From assembly GCA_022393335.1 (NCBI GenBank), contig JAJEKB010021216.1, forward strand, positions 654,367 through 718,366: a DNA stretch of 64,000 nt. Direction: 5' to 3'. The position numbers were made by a program, and so were the translations under genes. This DNA is from Macrotrachela quadricornifera. Its lineage: Eukaryota; Rotifera; Eurotatoria; Philodinida; Philodinidae. Under the pieces are notes generated by a model. That model was not told the origin of the DNA and made no database searches. It saw only the letters and a list, made by a program, of their open reading frames with translations. Shown piece after piece: positions 11,856 through 21,428 of this stretch (the first letter of the stretch is position 1; the number at the start of each line of letters is the position of its first letter).

Positions 11856-12185
11856 CACCAATCGACGATCTTGCCCTATTCTTTCCAGGTTCTTGTTTTT
11901 CTTGATTTTCAGACAAGATTCTTTTTCTATTCCTTCTATACAAGATTCTTGCCTGAAAAAACTGATCTTGCCTTTCTGACAAGGTTCGTGTAGACCGAAT
12001 CTTGTCTGGCAAGGCAAGAAGTCCTCCTCCAGACAAGACTCTTGTATTCTTGCTTTCTTGTCTGATTCTTGCTTTTCTTGAATTCTTGTCTGATTCTTAT
12101 TATTCTTGATGTTCTTGCCTGATTCTTTTTTTTCTTAGATTCTAGTCTGTTTCTTATTTTTTTGTATTGCTTGCCTGATTCAGAT
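11856..12185. repeat. partial copy of a CAAGATTCTTG-type MITE
   Basis: It begins with CACCAATCGACGATCTTGCC at 11856 and continues as degenerate repeats of TTCTTGTCTGATTCTTG and ACAAGATTC. The first 42 bp recur in inverted orientation at 14522-14563, the right end of the fuller copy at 14123-14563. No matching right terminus is seen near 12185, so this copy looks truncated. Confidence 0.65.
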
Positions 12186-12381
12186 TATACTAAAGAACCA
12201 TTTTGTAGGTTGTTATTACTCTTTTTTTTACATAATTTTATTATGATTTTGCACATCATGTACAAAAAAAATGTAAAAAAAACAAAAAAATACTTTTAAT
12301 TTCATATGTTATTAAAGCAGTTTCAATTTTTAACACAAGAAAAACATAAATTTTTCATTATCAAAAAAAAATTTTATTTTT

Positions 12382-14088
12382 TCAAACCTCATCATCGTCA
12401 TGTGCACCATGGATACGCTGAACTGCTGTTGTATTTCTTTTTGATGATTGATTCGACGTTTGTTTTTTAATGTCTTGTTTTATTTTTGTTGTAATGAATT
12501 TTTTATTACTTGACTGTTTGCCAAAGTAGTTGCCGGATGAAGTCCATGAATGTATGACAAGTAACCTAAAGAAAAGAAAATTCACATTAGAAAAGATCAA
12601 CTTTCTAAATGTATCTTACTCAACAATATGTCAAATTCACCTGGACGTAAGTCATTAAATGATGCCATTTCACCATATTCAGTGCCTACTAAAGCTCTAG
12701 GAGTTACATTTAATGATGCACCACGTTGCCCAGGTCGAAGAATCATACTATACGATCATATAGGATCTTGTACGATTTTGTCAGGTTTCTTTAAGATTCT
12801 TACAGGAATTCGTAAGATTCCGTAAGAAACTTAAAGCCTTTCTTTAATATAAAATCTTACAGTAAGATTTTTGTCAGATTTCGTGAGATTCTTGTATGAT
12901 TTTGTAAGATGAGATGGCTTTATGACTATCTTGTAAGATTTGATAAGATTACATAAGATTTTTGTACGATTTTCATAAGATTGTTCGACCTGGGTGAACA
13001 TGAGACACATTAATCCCATTTAATTCCTGCAAGTAAAAAGATCTATTAATAAATGTTCTACACTTTGTACAATTTAATATCCTCTCTATAATACAAAATC
13101 AATGCATTGAGGGTATCCTGAGTTCTGATTTAACCACTTACGATTGAAACATGTTCGTCATCATTTTGTTGTCGAGTTTGCAATACTTTTGTTTGCTAAT
13201 AGAATAAGAAAAATAATTAATATTAATTAAATTCATATTAGTCGTTACTATGTGTACTATATGAGATAATTGCTCACATGAGCCAAATTCGGATTAAAAT
13301 CATAACCATAATAATAATCTTTATCATTAAGTATATAATCATGAGCATATGTATCATTATTAAATGTAATAACAGCACGATTATCATCAGCATGTGTATC
13401 ATCCATAGGTGAATCAGGAAGAACCATATTATCATCAAAAATTCGATTATCCATAGTAACATCATTTTCAAGATTTTCCATAATATCAGACGAGTATGGA
13501 TGTGATTCATTCTAAAAAAGAAAAGTGAAAAATTTATATTTTGAGCTAGCTCGATTAAATTAAGTTATTTACAAAATGTTCAACTGGTAAATGATTTTGA
13601 GATAATTGAGTACGATGATGTTGATCTTTTTACTTATGACGCCATCGACGTTGTTTATTTGTATGTGGTGCCGACCCTAAAAAAATAGTATTTGAGTCAA
13701 AAAGACATAAAGTGCATACAGATATTACCTATATTACCAAGGGCATTATCAAACAATAATTTCTTGAACGAATCAAGATTTCTTTCATCCATAAAAAAAT
13801 ACTTTTGTGGATATTGAAAAATCTAAAAAATATAATATAGAAAGGTATCGATTAATAAAATATCGAAATATATTCAATAAGTGTAATTTTTCAGAAAAAA
13901 ATAGAAAAAAAGATATTACATATTCCATTGTTTTCTTGATATCAAATGAAAACTTTTTCTATACATTTAATTGAAATAATTAGTTGTTCGATGTCGTTTG
14001 AATTAAATGAACGCTTTAGGAAAAGTATATGTCCATAGTGAATTGCACTTCTTGTCGAATCATTAATGAATAAATAACGTTCAGACAT
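12382..14088 (-). pseudogene. decayed seven-exon gene of unknown function with a MITE in one exon
   Basis: Splice signals and phases define exons on the minus strand: A 13934ish-14088, B 13729-13822, C 13573-13676, D 13278-13511, E 13142-13195, F about 12625-13026 and G 12382-12565. B to E join in perfect phase. Three lesions make it dead: a frame change inside exon A (near 13960), an in-frame TAA in exon C (13630-13632), and a 266-bp MITE in exon F (12729-12994). Readable pieces include MSERYLFINDSTRSAIHYG (A), YFFMDERNLDSFKKLLFDN (B), an acidic Asp/Asn-rich stretch (D) and a C-terminus ending HGAHDDDEV. I do not recognise the family. The F/G junction has two possible donors; GTTGAG keeps the frame that reaches the natural stop. 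Confidence 0.6.
12729..12994. mobile_element. 266-bp MITE with 16-bp terminal inverted repeats
   Basis: The ends are CCCAGGTCGAAGAATC (12729-12744) and GATTGTTCGACCTGGG (12979-12994), inverted copies with one mismatch. The flanks are TG on both sides (12727-12728 and 12995-12996), a possible 2-bp target duplication. The interior is made of degenerate TAAGATTTTTGTACGATTT units. Removing the element with one TG joins the host exon in frame, which supports these boundaries. Confidence 0.8.
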
Positions 14089-14122
14089 TGCCTTTATATA
14101 TTTGATCATACAAAGATGACAT

Positions 14123-14563
14123 CACGTGTCGTCGATCTTGAAAAGCTGACAAGAATCTTTTTCTTTCCTATTATAAGAATCTTGTCTGAATAGTAAGAAG
14201 TTTAAAATATCTTATATTTCTTTCCAGTTTCTGGTTTTTCATAATTTTCATACAAGATTCTTTTGGTCTTGAACTTCAGACAAGATTCTTTTTAAAAGAA
14301 AAAAAAAAGATTCTTCTCTGAACGTTAAATATATCTTGAATATCTTGTAATTCTTGCCTGATTCTTTTATTTCTGCTTTATCAGCCGAGATTCTTGTCAT
14401 CTTAAGATTCAGACAAGATTCNNNNNNNNNNNNNNNNNNNNNNNNNNNNNNNNNNNNNNNNNNNNNNNNNNNNNNNNNNNNNNNNNNNNNNNNNNNNNNN
14501 NNNNNNNNNNNNNNNNNNNNNAACAAGAACCTGGAAAGAATAGGGCAAGATCGTCGATTGGTG
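14123..14563. mobile_element. CAAGATTCTTG-family MITE containing an assembly gap
   Basis: The left end near 14123 (CACGTGTCGTCGATCTTG) is an imperfect inverted match to the right end at 14522-14563 (complement CACCAATCGACGATCTTGCC). The interior repeats ACAAGATTC and AATTCTTGCCTGATTC. The same sequence occurs in partial form at 11856-12185. The 100-bp gap at 14422-14521 lies inside, consistent with an assembler failing in a repeat. Confidence 0.6.
14422..14521. other. assembly gap of 100 N
   Basis: One hundred N characters, a conventional size for a gap of unknown length. ORFs drawn across it are artefacts. Confidence 0.99.
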
Positions 14564-15186
14564 TATATTATTTCTTATTAATGTGAGAAAGTTATTGACA
14601 GTTATTTTCAATTGTATAGAAAGTAATTGTTTCGTTTCAAACATCATTGAAAGCAGCAAATAAATTCCGTCGGTTTAACATAATTTCGATCAGACAATAG
14701 TCAACTAATAAAACTTTTCCAAGTTGGTTTTTTGTTCTAGTGTCAAACTTCTTTAAACTTGACAATTTGTCATCAAAATGTTACCGTAATCATCGATTCA
14801 CATACTGTATTTATTAGAACCATAAAAAAAAATAATGAGACAAACAACAATTGCGCACAATTTATATGTTGAAAAGCATTTTTGACACAAGATTTATCGA
14901 AAGAATGCATTGATGTGGTCAAAACTGTTGATAATATTAATGTATCAATAAAACGTTCTTTCAAAGGAGAACTAGCTGGTTCTACTGGTATCAAAATAGA
15001 ACCAACAAGTGAAAAGAATGATTTTTTTAAATCAAATCTTGCATTATGTAGTCACTACAATTACATTGAAAATCAATTTTCGAATTTTTTTAAAAAATGA
15101 AGAAAAACTCAAAATAAATTAAAAAAAACGATAAGAACAGGGAAGTAGCTAGTATAAGTGATTTTAAATGTCTTTCAAATAAGGTA

Positions 15187-15558
15187 TTAATGGTTTATAT
15201 TCGAATCATATTCACCTCCGCAAGCGACGTCAATTCGTCGAATTTTGCTGGATGACGTAAATGTATACACTGTATTCCATATTTTGTTGTCGTATAAGAC
15301 TCGAGCTTGTATTGTGTTAGTATCTCGATTCTCGTCAAGATATTCTAGAATCTTCCATCCAGCCTCATGTTTCGTTTCATGTTCCTTAGTATAGTATTTT
15401 TGAGCTTCATGAAGATTCTCGTAAATAACTTTTGAATCTATGGTTTTCTGAATATCTTCTTCGAGAAGAAGATTAAGTTGATCGACATGACCATTGTTAA
15501 CTGCGTCGGTAAATTGTTGGATGATGTCTTTGTGTGATTGACTCGAAGGTTGTGACAT
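15187..15558 (-). CDS. small NTF2/SnoaL-like protein
   Basis: A single-exon ORF of 123 codons from an ATG at 15558. The layout suits the NTF2-like (SnoaL) cone fold: an amphipathic N-terminal helix (DIIQQFTDAVNNGHVDQLNLL), a helix with YENLHEAQKYY, then strands around GWKILEYLD, TIQARVLYDN and NTVYTFTSSSKIRRIDVAC. Family members are about 110-140 residues, so this looks full length. There is no signal peptide. NTF2-like proteins include enzymes and binding or dimerisation modules, and nothing here identifies a ligand or reaction. Codon use is less AT-biased than in the 45-57 kb gene island. Confidence 0.7.
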   Translation of the reverse strand: MSQPSSQSHKDIIQQFTDAVNNGHVDQLNLLLEEDIQKTIDSKVIYENLHEAQKYYTKEHETKHEAGWKILEYLDENRDTNTIQARVLYDNKIWNTVYTFTSSSKIRRIDVACGGEYDSNINH

Positions 15559-16036
15559 AATAACTGAGATTTAGTTCAATTGTGAACTTCTTTTCTGTGT
15601 GGGAAGTCAAAAGAACAGTTTATTGTTTCTTGAAATAAGATCGAACTACTTTATGAATGTGTTATATGTAGGTAATGATAAGTTGATTTTTTTTCTTGTC
15701 TATTGTGGCACACTTATATAGATAAAAACATGTTGTTGATGTGTTCGAAAGGAAAGAAAAAAAGAAAAATGGCTACACCAAGCACAATTGACTACTATCG
15801 TTTCGTAATACATGAGTCTGCATTTTATCTCTTCTCTTCTTTGCACATGGCACGTGCACATTCAAATTGGTATTTGCTTATCCGTCATTATTACGAGGTT
15901 ACTAAGTGTAGGCATTTTTTTATGCACAATTATTAATTTATAATATGCTAAAATATGTGTAAGCAATCGCATTTTCCAAAAAAACCTGAAGAATGTGCTT
16001 GTAATGACTGACTTCCCATGTGAAAATTTTTTGGGA

Positions 16037-16255
16037 TTAAACGCGTTTGTAAACGCATCCGAACCGCGTTTAAAACGCATACAATAAACGCAGTGAACGC
16101 GTCAGAACTGAAACATTTGACACGTTTTGACGCGTTTATAAAACGCATCTAAACGCGTTTCTTTTCTTGAACACGTCTGAACGCATCCAAAAATATGATG
16201 AAACATTGGACGCTTCAAACGCGTTTCAATTCATGAACGCGTCTAAACGCACTTA
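16037..16255. repeat. ACGCGT-rich degenerate repeat block 1
   Basis: A cluster of TAAACGCGTTT, AAACGCATC and GAACGCGTC units. By eye there are six ACGCGT hexamers plus many one-mismatch versions in about 220 bp, in a region otherwise poor in CpG. The core AAACGCGTTT is a palindrome. Confidence 0.85.
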
Positions 16256-17293
16256 ATTTTTTTGGAAAAAATTTGATTCCATTCTCAGAGGTTTGATCTA
16301 CGTCATCATCATCTTCACATTACGATCATCTCTTGCACGAGGCATCGTCTATAACATTTATTTGATTTTTATAGACACATTTAGATTGTGCGACCAGTGA
16401 GGCTAGAACATAAGACGTTAGATTAGAAGTCTACTTACTTGAACCAATGAACTATATTGGCATATATATACGTTAGTTAGATTTTTCTTTTAATAAGATA
16501 GTCTTTTAAAACTTATTTAAATAAAATTAAATGTATAAAATATCATAAATCTTCTTCAATATTAGTCAAGAATTTATATTTCTGATAATTTTCGAATGAT
16601 AAATTGTAGACTTTTTCATTGAAGAAAATAAGACAAATGAAAATAGGTTATAGTTCTTCAAGAAAGTTAAATTCATTTCGTTGGAATTAAAAACAGTTTA
16701 ATAAACTTGTAGAAAATATTTTTATTTATAACTAATAATTATATAATTCTGCTTCTTAGTTTTATTTTTCTTGGTCAATTTTTAAATTTTCGTATTTGTT
16801 ATTTTCTCAAACGATAATTTACATCGACAACTCGACTTTGACTCGTATTCGTGAATAATCATTATTTTTCGTTTTATTCCATGTCTAAAAATTTAATTTT
16901 TTAACTAGAATATCTTTGACAGAAAAGCCTTCAATAGAACAGAACTAAAAGATTATACTGTAATATAAGATAATTTCTAATCTAAGAAATATAATAATTT
17001 CGTTTGGAAAGATTATTAAAATTATTATTATTTATCTAGAAAGTTTATTACATTCCATAAAATGGTTGAATATCATTGTAAAAATACTTGAAAAAAATCA
17101 GCTATAAGTTTTCTAAACTACGTAACAATTAGGTGTATAATTATATAGAAATCCTTCAGAGATTATGTCAAATTAATAGGTATTGTCAAGTTTGTTCGAG
17201 CATTGCTAAAAGTTATTCGTAAACTCACAGTTATTTTATCTAAAAAAAGTGTGTGGATGCATATTTGACCGGTTCGGCGAGGAAAATCTATTA
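16256..17293. other. AT-rich spacer between the two ACGCGT blocks
   Basis: About 1 kb of strongly AT-rich sequence with no ORF of note. It could be the interior of an element bounded by the two ACGCGT blocks, but no unique terminal repeat was found to prove that. Confidence 0.35.
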
Positions 17294-17727
17294 AAACGCA
17301 TTTTGGGCTCTTCTATATGGAGAAATGTGTCTACCATAAACGCGTTTGAATGCGTTTGGGCACAGATATGATGCGTTTGAACGCGTTTATCACTAGAAAT
17401 ATACCAAAACGCGTCCAGCTATAGAAATGAATGAAACGCGTTTCTATTCAAAATGCATCTAAACGCGTTTCTCAGTTCAAACGCATCAGGACGCGTTTTT
17501 TAAACGCGTCTATACATGTTTTCTTAATCGAAACGCTTCGAAACGCGTTTGATGTGTCGCATAAGCTAAACGCGTTCGTGTTATAAACGCATCTCCGTAT
17601 ATATCTTATTAGAAACGCGTTCAAACGTGGTCATTGGATGCGTTTGGACGCGGTACATTATATTTTGAAACAGCTGACGCGTTCAAACGCAGGCTAAACG
17701 CGTCTAAACGCGTTTAGTTTGCGTTTC
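17294..17727. repeat. ACGCGT-rich degenerate repeat block 2
   Basis: The same repeat as block 1, longer: about thirteen ACGCGT hexamers by eye in 430 bp. Units such as AAACGCGTTT, GATGCGTTT, AAACGCATC and TTTAAACGCGTC are irregularly spaced and in both orientations. The hexamer equals the MCB (MluI cell-cycle box) core of fungi, which may be coincidence. Confidence 0.87.
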
Positions 17728-19527
17728 AGAGTTACATGGGTTACATGGCATCCTTTGTCTGTGTATTATTTATCAGTCGTTTTTGCTGAAAATATAGTAA
17801 TGGAAAAAATATGATTCACCTTCATGTATACCAGAATCTCAGTATAAATAAATCCTAAAACATTGAATTGTTGTTCAAAAGATGCGCCATGAAATTCTTT
17901 ACACAAATGATAACATAAACTCCTGTTGAGTTTCTTGAATAACTTTCACATAAAGTTATAAAACTCAAGCATTATGAAATGATGAAACGTCCCACCATAT
18001 TTAATATAATAGAAATATTTAAAAGACTTTTTTGTTTTACAAATAGCTCAACTTAAGAAAATGACAATACCTTGACGCTTTTTTTTTCAGAAGATATGCC
18101 GTTAAAAGCTTTACAAAAGGTTTGTGAATCACTCGTGATAGCAAAAGGAACTTGGTAGGAGTTTGTATTATCATTCTTATATGGAATTTATCCATGCTGA
18201 TATATATATATATATAAAATATTCCATGTTACACTTATTTTGAGTCATCTAGTAGCACTTATCTAATTAGTACCGAAATCATACTGAGTATGTATGTGTC
18301 AGTTCTAGTTATTCAAAATACTACATTTTTTGACGTACCTGTAAAAAATATTAAAGGCTACAATTCTCCAGCTTTTGGAACCAGATCATAAAAACTCAAA
18401 AAACAAATTTTTTTTCATATTTCGGCAGCATTTTGAAATTTTCTCAACATTTGTTCATTATCTAGAGTTGGAAAGCGTCTCAAAAGATGATGTTCTCTGC
18501 AAAACAGACTAAGCAAATGATAATGGAGGTAATTTCTAGTTAGTATCAAATCCACACAATGCAGAGGAGTATATAGTGTATGAGTACCAACTTGTCAGTA
18601 ATTTGCTTCTAACTTTGGTGAGTCATGCTCTTCCTAAGGAATGATTTCCGTTCCAAAAAGTCTCTAAAACTCTTTTCAGTAGAGATCACAATTAGTCAAC
18701 TGTGATAATTTAGAATAGCTATTTTGATCGATATCTGGTCACTAGGTCAACTAGATTTGTCTTCAATCAAAATGTAACTTTAGATGCATAATCACCATCA
18801 AAAACTGAGCATAAACATTTTATTTGCATGTGTCTAAAGTTAATAACTTTGGAAAATGTTTTTCGCTAGAGATAGTTCAAAGATGTCTTTGTATTTTTTG
18901 CTTAGATCAGTTAACTCTCGCTATTATATCGCATTTTGAGTGACTGGATCACATTCATGGAATTTAGCTGTTTATTTTATTATATGATGCCATATTGTTG
19001 AGAAAACTCAATATTTTCATGTATCGATGACAAAACTATAGAAAATTAATAAAATCTGATATCGTATGTGTAAATTTTTGCCATTGCAACTCGACTTGAG
19101 AGAAAAATAAATAGCATATTCGGAATCAGTACAAAAAAAATACATTAAGTATGATATTTTTCATGAAAAACTCATTTGCACTCCCCCTTGGCACTTTTTT
19201 CTCAAAAATTGACCCTTGATTATCTCAGGAACGACTCTTCATTAAAAAAAACTTTTTTGCTAAAAAATACTGGAACTAATATAGTTTTGTGCACTCATTC
19301 CAAATATATTATTTCTTTTGTTCCCAAACTGAGCTATGATTACGAGGACTATCAGATAATGACTGAAATTTTGGCAGTTTCCTCAATACTATAACAACGT
19401 ACAAGAAAAATAAATAGCTAATTTGGAAGGATCTAATGCAGTCACTCGAAATGAAACACAATATTAATTCTCACCTCTCGTTGGTAAATAGTGAAAAGAT
19501 ATGCAAAGATATTTTTAAATATGCACT
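17728..19527. other. gene-free stretch with a TA microsatellite
   Basis: No gene seen. A short TA dinucleotide run lies at about 18202-18216. The phrase GAAAAATAAATAGC occurs twice in direct orientation (about 19101 and 19407) with partly similar flanks, suggesting a decayed repeat. Confidence 0.35.
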
Positions 19528-20100
19528 CACGAGGAAACGTTTTCAACTGATCCATCGCTTTTATGTCAGAAGTATGTGCATTATGTATATCATAACGAGA
19601 TATGACTTGTAAAAATAGTTCGAACTGATAGCTTGTTGCTTTTGAGATATTCCATTATTTTTACGATATTTATTCAGCTCAATGCTGTGATCGTCCTCAG
19701 GAACACAAGAAAAACTTATTTTCAAATTTCGGCTTGAAACTTTGTATAGAGATGTTGTGAAAGTTTCAGTTGTTTTGATTATTTCTATCCGAAGTACCCG
19801 TATACACTAATAGATTTCGATGCTTTTATTTTAGAATAAAACCAATCAAAAGAGCTGAAACTTTCACAACATCTCTATACAAAGTTTCAAGCCGAAATTT
19901 GAAAATAAGTTTTTCTCGTGCTTCTGAGGGGAACCATGACATCGAGCTGAATAAATATCGTAAAAATAATGGGATATCTCTACAGTAACAGCCTATCAGT
20001 TCGAACTATTTTCAGAATAGTCATATCTCGTTATGATATATCTAATGTTCATAGTTCTGATTTAAAAGTGATGGATCAGTTAGGAACGTGTCCTTGTTAG
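19528..20100. repeat. third fold-back palindrome, arms about 255 bp
   Basis: The left arm (about 19528-19785) pairs with the right arm (about 19835-20100) around a loop of about 50 bp. Matching landmarks are AACTGATCCATCGCTTTTA on the left against TAAAAGTGATGGATCAGTT on the right, and TATAGAGATGTTGTGAAAG against CTTTCACAACATCTCTATA. A few percent divergence and small indels show that it is not recent. It does not match the palindromes at 2.9 and 3.9 kb. Confidence 0.85.
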
Positions 20101-21236
20101 ATATATATCATAAGAAAAGCAGTGTTAAAAATACATTCTTATTTAATTATTCAGTATTTTATTATAAATATTCAGTAAATTTTTTGTCACATGTTCAGTA
20201 GTTCTTATTCAGTAAAAAATTATTTTTTCTTCAATCAATAATTTAAAAAAACAAGAGCATATTTTCTGTTGTTTATCACTTAACTCAACAAACGCTGCAA
20301 CAGAAAAAAAACCTCTGTATAACTGTATAAGTAATGTGTTTTCATCTGTCAAATTATTTAAATCTAGTTTCACTTCTTATGTCCATTGTTTAACGGAAGT
20401 ACCTTCTGAAATAAAGAATCAGATTTGAATATTCTTCATGTTCTCGTTTTCTAACGGATGTTTTCCTTAGATAACGAAATGATACTGTCGTTTATCCGAT
20501 AATTTTTTTTGTAAATTTACTCTTGTTGATTCGAGTGCCGCTTTCACATAATAAATAATATAAAATTTTTAATGACTCTATTTTTTTTCTATAGAAAGGA
20601 ATGATCAATTTGATCGAATGTCTGTGTAGATTTTATATATACAGCAAACGACTGTACAAAACTGTCTAAAGTTAAAAGTATGATGTTAAAATAACAACTA
20701 CATAAGTTTATATTTAGATAAGTTGAATATAGACGTGTAGGAAACGAATTATTCTTCGACAAAAACCAATATATTGTTCAATGAAGACATTCTGTTGACC
20801 ATAATTATCTCTAGTCAATAATGAACTTTCTATTAGAGTATATCAGAAATTTGAAAATCTTACTTAAATATTGTAATATGTTATATACAGACGATAAAAT
20901 ACTATTAAACAATGAACTGTGATTGTTCTTAACAAAATAAAATATTTAAATGCAATAACTTTGAAAAGAATAATTTTAGAAATATGAATTTCAAAAAAAT
21001 TAAAAAATAATATAATTATATTTAGGACATTCCAAAATTAGTGAGAATGACACTTTTATATCGTTTAGTAGAGTTAAAGAAACTTTCTTTTTATACGGTC
21101 TCATAGAGAAAAGAATGCTCTATTGTTCTATGCTATTTGATCATACATCAACTGGTATCAGATTAATGAAATTTCGATAAGAACTTTTTTGTTGAAAATT
21201 AGCTGGTATTATTTAGATCATAATGGGCAGAGTATT
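20101..21236. other. AT-rich spacer, no gene seen
   Basis: About 1.1 kb without coding character, between a fold-back repeat and a partial piggyBac-type MITE. Confidence 0.35.
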
Positions 21237-21415
21237 AAAAAATCGGGCACTTTTGCATTTCATTTTATTATCGCTTAATAGGTTGTATTATAAAAACAAA
21301 ATATACCATCATATGTATCGTGAAAAGCTCTACAACTTATAAAGAATCACTTATTCTATACTTAGACTTTTTGGTTTCAAAACGGACAAAGCTTTGAGCT
21401 ACCAAATTCTGTTAT
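21237..21415. mobile_element. truncated copy of the piggyBac-type MITE
   Basis: It aligns to half of the element at 25353-25951. Shared words include AAAACAAAATATACCA followed by CGTGAAAAGCTCTACAAC, and CACTTTTGCATTTCATTTTA. It ends just downstream of the ART-TPR gene 2 stop codon. No intact terminus is seen. Confidence 0.6.
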
Positions 21416-21428
21416 CTTGAAAATCTGT

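Noticed and set aside
12628..12825. Plus-strand ORF starting MSNSPGRKSLNDA
   Set aside because: It is the antisense of exon F of the decayed minus-strand gene and runs into the MITE.
14248..14659. Three ORFs crossing the gap at 14422-14521
   Set aside because: They are translations of N and of the MITE repeats and carry no evidence of coding.
14882..15100. 72-codon plus-strand ORF with LSKECIDVVKTVDNINVSIK
   Set aside because: It looks mildly coding, but no start context, splice partner or family was seen. It may be a fragment, and I could not support a gene.
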